The notes beneath the pieces were generated by a model that saw only the letters and a list, made by a program, of their open reading frames with translations, did no database searches and was not told the DNA's origin. DNA of 64,000 nucleotides from Stomorhina lunata (taxonomy: Eukaryota > Arthropoda > Insecta > Diptera > Rhiniidae). This document shows positions 1 to 9,160 of the stretch, one piece after another (position 1 is the stretch's first letter; every line of letters starts with the position of its first letter). The stretch is taken from contig OW121743.1 in assembly GCA_933228675.1 (NCBI GenBank), forward strand, positions 65,809,998 to 65,873,997, written 5' to 3'. A program made the translations under genes and the position numbers.

Positions 1-95
1 AATAAATAAATAAATAAAATTAATAAATAAATAAATAAAATTTAATAAATAAAATTAATAAATAAATAAAATTTAATAAATAAAAAAAAAATACT
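1..95. repeat. AAAT-type microsatellite
   Basis: Runs of AATA/AAAT with occasional extra T define an imperfect tetranucleotide microsatellite that begins at or before the window edge. It is followed by an A-run and AT-rich sequence. It could lie in the leader of the BEL element or in DNA flanking it; no boundary is visible. Confidence 0.85.
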
Positions 96-120
96 TTACA
101 ATATTAAAACTTATAAAAAT

Positions 121-615
121 AAATAATTTTGGCCGTCACTAATTTTTTTTTGTTGAAATTTAACCGTTTTTAATTAGATTGCCTTTATATTGAACCCTAA
201 TTAAAACAAACTTACTAAAAATATATTGAATTTTTTTGAGATTTTTATACTTTTTTGCCTTACGGAATATTAAAACGGATTTCATAAAAATATCTAGTTT
301 TACTATGGACATTAAGTCATTATAATAACTGTATACGATTGTACTCGCACTTCACGACACCAATTGCACACATACGAATTGTATCCATATATACAAGTTA
401 TTTATACTTTAATATAACCTTAATTGCGGAATATTATTGAGCGATTTCATCATTTTATTTCGGATTTCTTTATCACATAATCCCTTATATTCACTTGTCT
501 TTGGTCTCTTAATTGTCAATTCCGGAAAAAAATATTTTGTTATTTTTGTAATTTTTTGGAACTTTTCGTTGATATTATACCCCCGTGATCATTCACTACA
601 CGTTGTTAATCCATC
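121..615 (+). other. Sequence upstream of BEL Gag-Pol (putative 5' leader)
   Basis: About 495 bases of AT-rich DNA precede the Gag-Pol ATG. No copy of the start or end of the 3' LTR at 6982-7258 could be found here, and no primer-binding site is recognisable. This may be the untranslated leader of the retrotransposon with its 5' LTR outside the window, or flanking DNA of a 5'-truncated copy. A short ORF at 437-742 overlaps the Gag start in another frame and is taken as chance. Confidence 0.4.
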
Positions 616-3600
616 ATGTCCGTTCTCGATACATTTATACGCGCTTCCGATCGCGTGGTCGAATTCCAAGCATATTTCGATGCGTTATCTGCCGATGTTC
701 ATTCTGTGCACACACTTGAGGTCCAAAAGGATGAAATTGTGAGGTTATGGTCAGAGTTTAGGAGGTGTTATGATGACATCCTAAACAAGTTCAACGAACT
801 AGAAGAAGACATCGAAGTCGGAACCCTTAAATCGAGATTCTTTTCAACTTTTGAGGCTCATGTTAAAGTTTTATCCAAACTTAATGAGCTAGTGGATGTT
901 CACCAAGTTGAACCTGCTACACCTCCCCCTATCATAGCAGCCCCATCCTCTATCCCCAGCGTTGATTCTGCTCCTAATATTTCCTTACCACCTTGCGATA
1001 CGGAAGTGTTTTATGGAGACTACCAATCTTGGCCAACATTTCGGGACATGTTCACCGCCCTCTACCGAAATAGCAAGCGTCTTTCTCCGGTCGAAAAGAT
1101 GTGTCATCTAATCAAAAAAACCCAGGGAGAGGCTCGAGAACTGTTGAAGACGTGTCCCATAACCAATGATGGATTCGAGATGGCATGGCAAAACCTCGTG
1201 AATCGATACGAAAATAAACGAATTCTAATCAACGCTCAACTTAAAATTCTCTTTAATATAACCCCCATTTATAAAGAAACTGCTACCAATATCAGACGAA
1301 TCCAACGAACAATAAACGATTGCGTTACGAATCTGTCTCTTCTGAAAATAGACACCGCCAACTGGGATATCATTTTCGTGTATATCTGTTCAACATGTTT
1401 ACCTGAAACTACCCTTAGTCTATGGGAACAGTATCTGCCGAATAACACCGAGTTGCCGACGTGGAAACAGATGGATACTTTCCTAACATCCAGGTTCCAA
1501 ACTCTGGAGTCGGTAGCAGATATTAGAACCACATTTACCAATCCCCATAGTTCCAACCCCAATCATCAAAAGTTTTCGAGACCGAGGAATCAAAACTTTT
1601 CAGATGCGAAGAAGGTCAACAGTTATAACACGAATGTCACTAACGATAAGCCAGGAAAATGTTCCTTATGCCCCAATGTTCACCCCCTTAGACTTTGTAC
1701 ATCGTTTCTAAGTATGTCTATTGAAGAGCGTTACTCGATTGTTAAAAAACAGAAGAGATGTACCAACTGCTTAGGAACATCGCACGAATTTAAAAAATGT
1801 AGGAGTCAGTACGTTTGTCACTTGTGCAAACAAAAGCACCATTCGTTGCTACACCGTTCGGACAACTCCTCAAATGCAAACCCCCAATCCAGTCACAGGG
1901 CAGCGACTTCAAACCCCAATGCAGCGTCGAGTAATCCTCGCGTTTCTAACCCCCCTCTAAACACAAACCCCTCTACTTCAGCTGAAGCCGCAGCCCAAAT
2001 GAGACAATCCTATTCGACACAATTACAGTCCACTCCTAACTCGACAGTTTTGCTCGGAACAGCCCTCGTTGATATCTACTCTGATGACTTTAAATATACC
2101 GTACGAGCACTAATCGATTCAGCATCCGAAGCTACCTTTATCTCAAAGAAGCTGCAAGGAAAACTAGCGCTCAAAACTCGAAGTTCAACAACTCAAGTCC
2201 ACGGTCTCAATGATTCACTTACTGCGACTTCCACTCAACTTTGCTACATTCGCATCGGCTCTCCTCTCGATAACTCTTTTGAAACCCATACTGACGCCTT
2301 AGTTGTCAAGAAATTAACCGGTGAACTCCCATATTACCCCCTCTCAGCCTTGAGAAACAGTGAGTTTTCGGACTTAAAGATGGCAGATACCCATACTCTT
2401 AGATGTTCGGAAATTGAACTTTTGCTGGGGGGAGATATCTATCCGAAGATACTTAGAAGCGGCCTGCGTTGGGACAGCAATCGGTCCTTAGTGGCACAAC
2501 AAACCGTATTCGGTTGGATTGTCACTGGCAAACTTGGTTCGGTGAATAATATTAAGCCAGTTTCATCGTTTTTCAATACAATCGCCCTAAATGACCAAAT
2601 CAGGAAATTTTGGGAATTGGAGGAAGTGCCAAAGAAGCCCCGTCTCTCGAATGAAGACGTACACTGCGAAAATGTTTTCCAGTCCACTACTTATCGGAAT
2701 AGCCAAGGACGTTTTGTGGTTTCCTTGCCTTTTCGCAGAGAATATCCGGAAGACATTAATATTGGAGCATCACGTCACATAGCGCTGTCTCAATTTCTCC
2801 GAAATGAGACGAGATTGCTGAAAAATCCCCAAATTAAGAGCGAATATGATCGAGTCATTTTCGAATACTCTTCATTAAACCAAATGACTCAGGTTTCCCC
2901 CTCATCCACAGCTAATAGCACATATCATCTGCCTCATCACGCCGTGATCAAACCTGAAAGCACTTCTACAAAATTGCGAGTAGTTTTCAACGCGTCTAGC
3001 CCCTCATCAAACGGAAACAGTCTTAATGACTTACTTTACCCCGGTCCAACTTTGCAATCGGATCTGAATGTATTAATTCTGCGTTGGAGGCTCTTCAGAT
3101 ATGTCTTCAATTCTGACATTGAGAAGATGTATCGCCAGATACTTGTGAATCCTTCACATACCCCATTTCAACGAATAATATTTCGAAAAACCCCCAATGA
3201 AGATCCTCAAGATTTTGAATTAAAAACAGTCACCTTCGGCGTGAACTGTGCCCCGTATCTGGCGATTCGTACGTTACTAGAGATAGCCAAGTCCTGCGAA
3301 AATACAAACCCCATAGTATCAGAAATCTTAAGGGATTTTATGTACGTTGATGATGTTTTGGCTGGAGCTCATACCCTCTCTACAGCCTTAAAGGCTCGAG
3401 ATCAACTTATCGAAGTCCTCCGATCCGCTGGATTTGAACTCCGTAAATGGACTGCCAACCACGAGTATTTACTCAAGGATCTACCCCCCGAACATCTCTT
3501 AGGTACAGAGTTTCTTCAATTATCTGACTCTAGTACTACTAAAACTTTAGGCTTGCGTTGGAATGCGGGAAGTGATTACTTTTATTTCCAATTAAAAAGT

Positions 3601-5907
3601 TACCCCGATCGAAAATCAACATCGAAAAGGTCAGTTTTGTCTGAAATCGCCAAACTCTTTGACCCCGCCGGTTGGCTAGCCCCCAAAATAATCGTGGCCA
3701 AAATCATAATGCAACAAGTTTGGAAAGATGAAACCGACTGGGACGAAAGTTTGAAGGAATCCACTTTGAAGCAATGGCACGAATTCACCGATGATTACTC
3801 CAATATAGAAAAAATAAAAATCCCTCGATTTGTTGATTTCGATCCATCGTATTCTATTGAACTACATGGGTTTTGCGATGCGTCGGAGAAAGCTTATGCT
3901 GCCACTTTATACCTTCGAGCAGAAAACAACGGTTTTATTTCCACTCATCTCTTAGTTGCTAAAACGAAAGTGGCCCCGATAAAGTTCGTCTCGTTACCCC
4001 GCAAGGAACTCTGCGGAGCAGAACTCATGGCAACCATGATTGAATCCATACAATCTCAACTTAATCTTAAGGATCTTAAGCTCTTTCTTTGGACTGACTC
4101 AACTATAGTCTTGGCATGGTTGCAGAAACCCCCTAACCGATGGAAAACTTTCGTTGAGAACAGAGTTTCTTCCATTGTTGAAAAAGTCGGGAGTCAATCT
4201 TGGTTTCATGTTGACTCTCAAAGTAACCCCGCCGATTTGGCAACCCGTGGCTTGACATTCTCCCAGCTCATAACGAATAACTTATGGTGGCATGGACCTT
4301 CATGGCTAAAACTCCCTCAAGATCAATGGCCACTTAGTTCTTCAAACTTTTCAACTGATGAAGAGGCGAAACCTGTTCAAGTCCACTTAAATCAAGTTCA
4401 AAACTCAGATATATTAAACGACTTTTCCAACTTCCCAAAAGCTATGCGCATTATTTGCCGAGTTTTCCGATTCTATTACAGCTGCAGAAGAAACTTGCGA
4501 CACATGCTTGTGACAAGCGAAGAATTTACACGAGCCGAAATTGAAAACGCTAAATGCCGAATGATTATTGCCTGTCAGAAATTATACTTTGAGAAAGAAT
4601 ATGATTTGTTATCTCAAGGTTTGGGCATTCCCCGTAAAAGCTCTATACTAACCTTCAATCCATTTCTCGATATTAATGGCATTCTTAGGATTAATGGTCG
4701 TTTAGTAAATTCTCCTTCCCTGAGTTACGACGAACGATTTCCCATCCTTTTGCCATACCATGGACGCTATACTAGGCTATTCTTAGGCTATCTCCACAAG
4801 TATTCGATTCATGGTCAAAATGCGTTACTATTTCGACTAATGCGAACTTATTATTATGTACCAAAGCTAAAAACTCTAATTAAAACTATAATTTCAGGAT
4901 GTCGTATTTGTGTGATACTGAAGCGCCGAAAGAGTGAGCAAATGATGGCAGCTTTACCCCCTGAGCGAACTACCTTATCACGTCCGTTCGCCAACACTGG
5001 CGTAGACTTCGCTGGGCCCTTTGATCTAAAGACGTATGCTGGACGTGGCTGTAGAGTAACGAAAGGTTACGTACTGGTCTTCGTCTGTTTTGCGACCAAG
5101 GCCATACATCTTGAGGCCACCACAGAAATATCTACCCAGGCTTTTCTAGCTGCGTTCGCTAGATTCTTTAGCCGACGAGGAGCACCTATCGCACTTTTCT
5201 CGGATAACGGCACTGGATTCGTTGGTGCTTCACACATTATAGACGCAGACCGAGCTCGCTTTGTAGAATTAGTGCGTCGAAAAGTGCTTGAACAACATAG
5301 TTTTGCCGCATTAGAATGGCACTTTATACCTCCAGGGGCGCCTCATATGGGCGGACTCTGGGAAGCCGGCGTTAAGAGTTTTAAGACCCATCTAAAACGC
5401 ATCGCACATAACCAAAGCTTCACTTTTGAGGAGTTTTCGACGATGCTATCCAGAATCGAAGCTTGTCTGAACTCCAGACCCCTTAGCCCTGTGAGCGAGA
5501 ATCCGGCAGATATATGTGCGCTTACCCCCGGACACTTCCTTATAGGAGGTCCACTATTATCACCCCCAGAACCTAACTTAGCCGACCATTCATTGAGTTA
5601 CGTAAACCGGTGGCAAAAATTAAAGGTTCTGCATCACCAATTTGCCCTAAGGTGGAAAGAAGAGTATTTGAAAGAACTCCACAAACGCGTGAAATGGAAG
5701 TACCCCCAACGCGATTATGCCACAGGTGATCTTGTCGTTATTAAGCAAGATAATTTACCCCCCAATCAGTGGCGACTAGGCCGCATAGCAAATGTTATAC
5801 GTGGTAGAGACAATCGTGTTAGAGTCGCCGAAGTACAAACCGCTAATGGCGTAGTTACTAGGCCCATAGTTAAACTAGTTTTACTTCCTAACCCCGAACA
5901 ACACTAA
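616..5907 (+). CDS. BEL/Pao retrotransposon Gag-Pol polyprotein
   Basis: One uninterrupted 1763-aa frame encodes the particle and replication proteins of a BEL/Pao LTR retrotransposon. In order: a capsid-like DUF1759 region (about 127-290, starting near a YGDYQSWPTF motif); cysteine-rich zinc knuckles (about 349-415); a DUF1758 aspartic protease with LIDSAS (catalytic D501); reverse transcriptase (D834 and the YVDD box at 910-913); RNase H with D1088, E1136 and D1161; the zinc-binding part of integrase (C1429, C1432); the integrase core triad D1464, D1530, E1583 (GVDFAGPF, FSDNGTGF, GGLWEAG); and a C-terminal domain with LPPNQWRLGRI. Every catalytic residue I checked is present and no stop or frameshift occurs, so the copy is probably young. 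The ATG at 616 is used because homology begins soon after it. Gag and Pol share one frame, as is usual in BEL. Mobility is uncertain because no 5' LTR is visible. Confidence 0.96.
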   Translation: MSVLDTFIRASDRVVEFQAYFDALSADVHSVHTLEVQKDEIVRLWSEFRRCYDDILNKFNELEEDIEVGTLKSRFFSTFEAHVKVLSKLNELVDVHQVEPATPPPIIAAPSSIPSVDSAPNISLPPCDTEVFYGDYQSWPTFRDMFTALYRNSKRLSPVEKMCHLIKKTQGEARELLKTCPITNDGFEMAWQNLVNRYENKRILINAQLKILFNITPIYKETATNIRRIQRTINDCVTNLSLLKIDTANWDIIFVYICSTCLPETTLSLWEQYLPNNTELPTWKQMDTFLTSRFQTLESVADIRTTFTNPHSSNPNHQKFSRPRNQNFSDAKKVNSYNTNVTNDKPGKCSLCPNVHPLRLCTSFLSMSIEERYSIVKKQKRCTNCLGTSHEFKKCRSQYVCHLCKQKHHSLLHRSDNSSNANPQSSHRAATSNPNAASSNPRVSNPPLNTNPSTSAEAAAQMRQSYSTQLQSTPNSTVLLGTALVDIYSDDFKYTVRALIDSASEATFISKKLQGKLALKTRSSTTQVHGLNDSLTATSTQLCYIRIGSPLDNSFETHTDALVVKKLTGELPYYPLSALRNSEFSDLKMADTHTLRCSEIELLLGGDIYPKILRSGLRWDSNRSLVAQQTVFGWIVTGKLGSVNNIKPVSSFFNTIALNDQIRKFWELEEVPKKPRLSNEDVHCENVFQSTTYRNSQGRFVVSLPFRREYPEDINIGASRHIALSQFLRNETRLLKNPQIKSEYDRVIFEYSSLNQMTQVSPSSTANSTYHLPHHAVIKPESTSTKLRVVFNASSPSSNGNSLNDLLYPGPTLQSDLNVLILRWRLFRYVFNSDIEKMYRQILVNPSHTPFQRIIFRKTPNEDPQDFELKTVTFGVNCAPYLAIRTLLEIAKSCENTNPIVSEILRDFMYVDDVLAGAHTLSTALKARDQLIEVLRSAGFELRKWTANHEYLLKDLPPEHLLGTEFLQLSDSSTTKTLGLRWNAGSDYFYFQLKSYPDRKSTSKRSVLSEIAKLFDPAGWLAPKIIVAKIIMQQVWKDETDWDESLKESTLKQWHEFTDDYSNIEKIKIPRFVDFDPSYSIELHGFCDASEKAYAATLYLRAENNGFISTHLLVAKTKVAPIKFVSLPRKELCGAELMATMIESIQSQLNLKDLKLFLWTDSTIVLAWLQKPPNRWKTFVENRVSSIVEKVGSQSWFHVDSQSNPADLATRGLTFSQLITNNLWWHGPSWLKLPQDQWPLSSSNFSTDEEAKPVQVHLNQVQNSDILNDFSNFPKAMRIICRVFRFYYSCRRNLRHMLVTSEEFTRAEIENAKCRMIIACQKLYFEKEYDLLSQGLGIPRKSSILTFNPFLDINGILRINGRLVNSPSLSYDERFPILLPYHGRYTRLFLGYLHKYSIHGQNALLFRLMRTYYYVPKLKTLIKTIISGCRICVILKRRKSEQMMAALPPERTTLSRPFANTGVDFAGPFDLKTYAGRGCRVTKGYVLVFVCFATKAIHLEATTEISTQAFLAAFARFFSRRGAPIALFSDNGTGFVGASHIIDADRARFVELVRRKVLEQHSFAALEWHFIPPGAPHMGGLWEAGVKSFKTHLKRIAHNQSFTFEEFSTMLSRIEACLNSRPLSPVSENPADICALTPGHFLIGGPLLSPPEPNLADHSLSYVNRWQKLKVLHHQFALRWKEEYLKELHKRVKWKYPQRDYATGDLVVIKQDNLPPNQWRLGRIANVIRGRDNRVRVAEVQTANGVVTRPIVKLVLLPNPEQH

Positions 5908-5908
5908 T

Positions 5909-5930
5909 TCTCTTTTTACTCTATTTACAG
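5909..5930 (+). promoter_or_regulatory. Putative 3' splice site before the second BEL ORF
   Basis: Between the Gag-Pol stop (5905-5907) and the next ATG (5935) lies a pyrimidine-rich tract ending in ATTTACAG, which fits an insect splice acceptor. Its position four bases before ORF2's ATG suggests that ORF2 is translated from a spliced subgenomic RNA, the strategy known for env-like ORFs of LTR elements. The donor site was not identified, so this is inference from one acceptor-like sequence. Confidence 0.5.
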
Positions 5931-5934
5931 CAAT

Positions 5935-6753
5935 ATGCCCCGTCACCAACGCCGGAGTGTTTCGCCAATTGAAGAACGAAGAGGTAATCGCCGTCAACAA
6001 CATCGTAAGCCTTCTCACAAATGCCGTTTATGCCGTCAAGACCACACCCTCAGCAGGTGCCTTAAATTTAAAAGAATGAATGTCTTGGAAAAACTAAAGG
6101 TCATTAAAAAACACAAATACTGTGAGAACTGCCTAGCTCACTCCCACCAAATAAATCGATGCCATAACACAGAACGATGCCACCAATGCAAGGGTAAGCA
6201 CCATACTCTTCTACATCGTCATCGTCGTCTTCAGGAAGATCGCAGAAACAGCACCAATTCTCAACAATCATCCACTACCAAGTTGCGTACTGTTACCCTA
6301 CTCCCAACAGCATTTGTTCAAATGAAACTGGGGGACAATTGGGCTAATGTAAGAGGAATACTTAACCCATGTGTGGAATATAGTTCCATTGCCGAATTTC
6401 TCGTGGAGAAATATAAACTGACTGTTGAAAGGTCTGGAACTGACCGTTGGTGCCGAACCAAAATACGATCTCGCCACGATGAAGGTGTAGTGTTCGATGT
6501 AACTTTCAAGATTGACAATAGTCTTCCACAAAAACAACCAAAGGAGCAAATTGATAGTCGAGTTGCATCGTTATATACGAATTTGAGACTTGCAGACCCT
6601 AACTTCTATGTTAACCAACACATCAACTTTACCCTTGGCGCAGATATCTACCCTCGCTTAATACGTCCCAGCATTCAAGCCGAGAGAGTGGGCACCCCAA
6701 TGGCGCAAGACACTATGCTCGGCTGGATTATCATCGGCACATTTGGCGTGTAA
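5935..6753 (+). CDS. BEL accessory ORF: zinc-knuckle plus protease-like protein
   Basis: An intact 272-aa ORF sits in the position where some LTR elements carry env, 27 bases after the Gag-Pol stop. It has a basic Arg/His-rich N-terminus, then cysteine-histidine knuckles (about 29-95; pairs such as CRLC, CENC and CHQC) that align with those of the polyprotein. A DUF1758-like region follows (about 120-272) ending in GADIYPRLIRP and MLGWIIIGTFGV, which parallels GGDIYPKILRS and VFGWIVTGKLG upstream. The protease Asp is replaced by Asn (N144 in GILNPCVE, against ALIDSASE in Gag-Pol), so proteolysis is unlikely. I see no signal peptide, membrane segment, RT or integrase. It looks like a diverged copy of the nucleocapsid-protease segment kept open as a separate gene. 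RNA binding or chaperoning is a reasonable guess, but its role is unknown. Confidence 0.85.
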   Translation: MPRHQRRSVSPIEERRGNRRQQHRKPSHKCRLCRQDHTLSRCLKFKRMNVLEKLKVIKKHKYCENCLAHSHQINRCHNTERCHQCKGKHHTLLHRHRRLQEDRRNSTNSQQSSTTKLRTVTLLPTAFVQMKLGDNWANVRGILNPCVEYSSIAEFLVEKYKLTVERSGTDRWCRTKIRSRHDEGVVFDVTFKIDNSLPQKQPKEQIDSRVASLYTNLRLADPNFYVNQHINFTLGADIYPRLIRPSIQAERVGTPMAQDTMLGWIIIGTFGV

Positions 6754-6968
6754 TATCCATTGCTGTATCTACACTACTTTATTTTTAAAATTTTTTCTTT
6801 TATATTATTTTATTCTCATTACTTTTTACATTTATATATTCGTAAAGTAAATATTGAATTTTGAACCCTGAACTGTATTTTAAAATTATATTATACTCTT
6901 AAGTCATCTTTGTGAATTATTACAAAAAAATTTAAACCGAAAAATGTATTAACTATTTTATATACAGC

Positions 6969-6981
6969 AAGGGGGGCGGGA
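6969..6981 (+). promoter_or_regulatory. Polypurine tract of the BEL element
   Basis: A purine-rich run with a G6 stretch and GCGGGA lies immediately before the TG that opens the 3' LTR. This is the expected primer for plus-strand DNA synthesis in an LTR retrotransposon. The position and composition support the call; it is broken by one C. Confidence 0.75.
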
Positions 6982-7258
6982 TGTTTACGCGCGAACCCTA
7001 TTATTTTAGTTTTAAGTTTTGTAAACCAAGCCACAAGTGTACTAAAGAGAAAGCTGGAATTTTCCAATCCTGCTCTCTCTCTTTAGTACACAAACTTGAA
7101 GTTACTTTTATCCGTGGCGCTTACTTAGCTAATAAAAATGTAATTAGCATTTACTTATATTGTGACCGCAGACGAAAAAAGGTGCGTATCCCGCAGTTAA
7201 ATAAACATATATTTAACCCCCAATTTATAATCGATTTTTTAATCTTATATTTGTAACA
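6982..7258 (+). repeat. 3' LTR of the BEL element
   Basis: The LTR opens with TGTTTACGCGCG directly after the polypurine tract and most likely closes at TTGTAACA (7258); a second possible CA end lies at 7274. It has an AATAAA signal at 7200-7205 and an internal hairpin at 7035-7097. No second copy is present upstream in the window, so the outer boundary rests on the TG..CA convention and not on an LTR-LTR alignment. The 91-aa ORF inside it is ignored. Confidence 0.7.
7035..7097. repeat. Hairpin inside the BEL LTR
   Basis: Two arms of about 17-20 bases (TGTACTAAAGAGA on the left and its complement TCTCTTTAGTACA on the right) flank a short loop that itself contains the palindrome GGAATTTTCC. 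It would fold in LTR transcripts. A role in packaging, dimerisation or polyadenylation is speculative. Confidence 0.6.
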
Positions 7259-7285
7259 AATACTTTGCGCTACACCCCAACACCA

Positions 7286-8035
7286 TTAATCTTTAAATAT
7301 GATTTCGGGCATGTGGCCGCCGCGGCTGGCTCGAATAAAGCCAATTCTACAGGTCCAATTTTCAACTACTTTTTCGAGCATATGGGGCCGTATGTTGGCA
7401 ATAACGCCACGAATGTTGGCTTCCAAGCCCCCTAACGTTTCTGGTTTGTTGGCGTAGACGAGCGACTTCACATATCCCCAAAGAAAATAATCCAGTGGTG
7501 TCAAATCGCACGATCTTGGTGGCCAATTGACAGGTCCATTCCGCGAAATTATGCGCTCATCGAATGTTTCCTTCAATAAATCAATTGTGACGTGCGCTGT
7601 GTGGCATGTAGCGCCGTCTTGTTGGAACCACAACTCATCCACATCCATGCCATCCAATTGGGGAACAAAATAGTCGGTTATCATGGCTCTATACCGGTCT
7701 CCATTTATGGTAACTGACTCTCCAGCATTATTTCGGAAGAAGTATGGCCCAATGACTCCACCAGCCCATAGAGCTCACCAAACAGTCAGTTTTTGTGGAT
7801 GTAATGGCGTCTCAAGGGTCTCATGTGGATTCTCTTCACTCCAAATGCGGCAATTTTGCTTGTTGACGTAGCCATTCAACCAAAAATCAATCAAAAATTT
7901 TGCGATGAAAATCAGCATCGAGATCAATCTCATTTTCGGCCCATACACCAAAATCACGACGTATTGCATGGTCTCGCGGCTTTAATATATATCAAACGAT
8001 GCACAACTGATCTTCCAATCCTTATCCATTTTTTA
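7286..8035 (-). pseudogene. Broken mariner transposase, DD41D (rosa-like)
   Basis: The minus strand encodes the C-terminal two thirds of a Tc1/mariner superfamily transposase. The open part (7286-7684) holds FQQDGATCHTA with the second catalytic Asp and NWPPRSCDLTPLDYFLWG with the third. There are 41 residues between the two Asp, which matches the DD41D 'rosa' group first known from tephritid flies. The same frame continues upstream through LWAGGVIGPYFF but is broken by a TGA at 7775-7777. Further upstream, FWLNGYVNKQNCRIW is recognisable. The segment that should carry the first Asp is deleted near 7881-7895, shifting the frame, and EIDLDADFHRKIF is read in the other frame. The N-terminal DNA-binding region is missing and no terminal inverted repeats are seen. 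The C-terminus ends (MPEIIFKD) only 27 bases from the BEL LTR, so the insertion probably removed or separated that end. It is non-functional. Confidence 0.9.
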
Positions 8036-8049
8036 GGAATTCATTGAGG

Positions 8050-8450
8050 GGGCCGAAAAATATTTAAAAGTGGAGAAAACGTGCTTAAATTTTGGCAGCC
8101 CTTAAGTAGTATTTGAAGTGACGAAATTAAGATTTAAAGGGCAATGGATTCATTCCCCAAGTATGGTGTCTATTTCATAAAATAACGACTGGGTCCAAAT
8201 GAAACGAAAAAAGAAGACGAAATATGAAAAAACGTAAATGCTTCATTCGATTTTTTACGTTTTTGAAATATGCATGCCAATTACGCTAAGAAGTGCAAAC
8301 TTGCGCCACTAAATTTTGTGTTCAATATACCTGTAGACTTAGGAGTTCAAATCTGTAATTAGATTTTCCGAACACCTAAGAGTACACAAATTATTCGAGT
8401 TGAAAGTCGGTTTTACAGGAATTAAAACTGTTTGATTTTTGCCTATATAT
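8050..8450. other. No recognised feature
   Basis: AT-rich DNA without a convincing ORF. A small inverted pair (AAAAACGTAAA and TTTACGTTTTT, about 8227-8265) is the only structure seen. Confidence 0.5.
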
Positions 8451-8453
8451 AAT

Positions 8454-8890
8454 CAGGTATGTGATGGAAAACGTTCGTTTTCAAATCGATCGATATTTTT
8501 GAGATAAGTTTCAGTTATTTCCCCAAAAAATTTAAACCGAATGAAAGATAAAGTATCAGTCAAAAGAACTTAATCGCAAATTTTAATTTTTTTTTTTGGG
8601 AAAATAACCGAAAATTCAGGTATGTGATGGACATTTTTCGTTTTCAAATCGATCGATTTCAGACATATTTTTAGCTAATTTTCGGTTAATTTTGGCTTCA
8701 ATCCTTTTGAATGATATTTTATCTTTCATTTGGTTTGAATTTTTTGGCAAAATAATCGAAAATTATCTCAAGAATATATCTGAAATCGATCGATTTGAAA
8801 ACGATCGTTTTCCATCACATACCTGATTATCTCAAAAATATATCAGAAAATCGATCGATTTGAAAAGAATCGTTTTCCATCACATAACTG
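8454..8890. mobile_element. Foldback MITE, outer copy (interrupted)
   Basis: Starts with CAGGTATGTGATGG and ends with the complement (CCATCACATAACTG). The two arms also share the block around TTTTCAAATCGATCGAT. It is flanked by AAT at 8451-8453 and 8891-8893. A second copy of the same family is inserted inside at 8617-8825. Without the insert the outer element is about 225 bp. It encodes nothing, so it must have moved using an outside transposase. The 3-bp duplication would suit PIF/Harbinger and some other DNA transposons; the superfamily is not assigned. Confidence 0.8.
8617..8825. mobile_element. Foldback MITE, nested inner copy
   Basis: A 209-bp element of the same family with CAGGTATGTGATGG and CCATCACATACCTG ends, flanked by ATT at 8614-8616 and 8826-8828. 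Removing it and one ATT restores a continuous outer element, matching the inner copy's own right arm through ACCGAAAATTATCTC. This shows exact insertion with a 3-bp duplication. Confidence 0.85.
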
Positions 8891-8920
8891 AATATCTTTT
8901 CAAGTATGAATTGTTTTATA

Positions 8921-9157
8921 CAGGTATGTGATGGATATCTATCGTTTTCAAATCGTTCGATTTCAGATATATTTTTGAGGTAATTATAGGTTATTTTTCC
9001 AAAAAATTCAAACCAAATGAAAGATAAAATATTAAATCCTTTCGACTGATATTTTATCTTTCATTTTGTTTCATTTTTTTTTTTTGAAAAATAACGGAAA
9101 ATTATATATATCTGAAATCGAACGATTTGAAAACGATCGATTTCCATCACATACCTG
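8921..9157. mobile_element. Foldback MITE, third copy
   Basis: A 237-bp copy with the same ends (CAGGTATGTGATGG and CCATCACATACCTG) and internal ATGAAAGATAAAATAT motifs in both arms. It is flanked by ATA at 8918-8920 and 9158-9160. It lies 30 bases from the outer copy at 8454-8890. Confidence 0.82.
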
Positions 9158-9160
9158 ATA

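Noticed and set aside
121..615. Candidate 5' LTR of the BEL element
   Set aside because: I looked for the 3' LTR's start (TGTTTACGCGCG) and end (TTGTAACA) and found neither.
437..742. 101-aa ORF overlapping the start of Gag
   Set aside because: Out of frame with Gag, no domain, and typical of chance frames.
1269..3788. Antisense and alternative frames inside Gag-Pol
   Set aside because: Shadows of a strong coding frame, with no homology recognised.
6298..6549. Antisense frames inside the second BEL ORF
   Set aside because: They overlap a homologous sense frame and have no domain.
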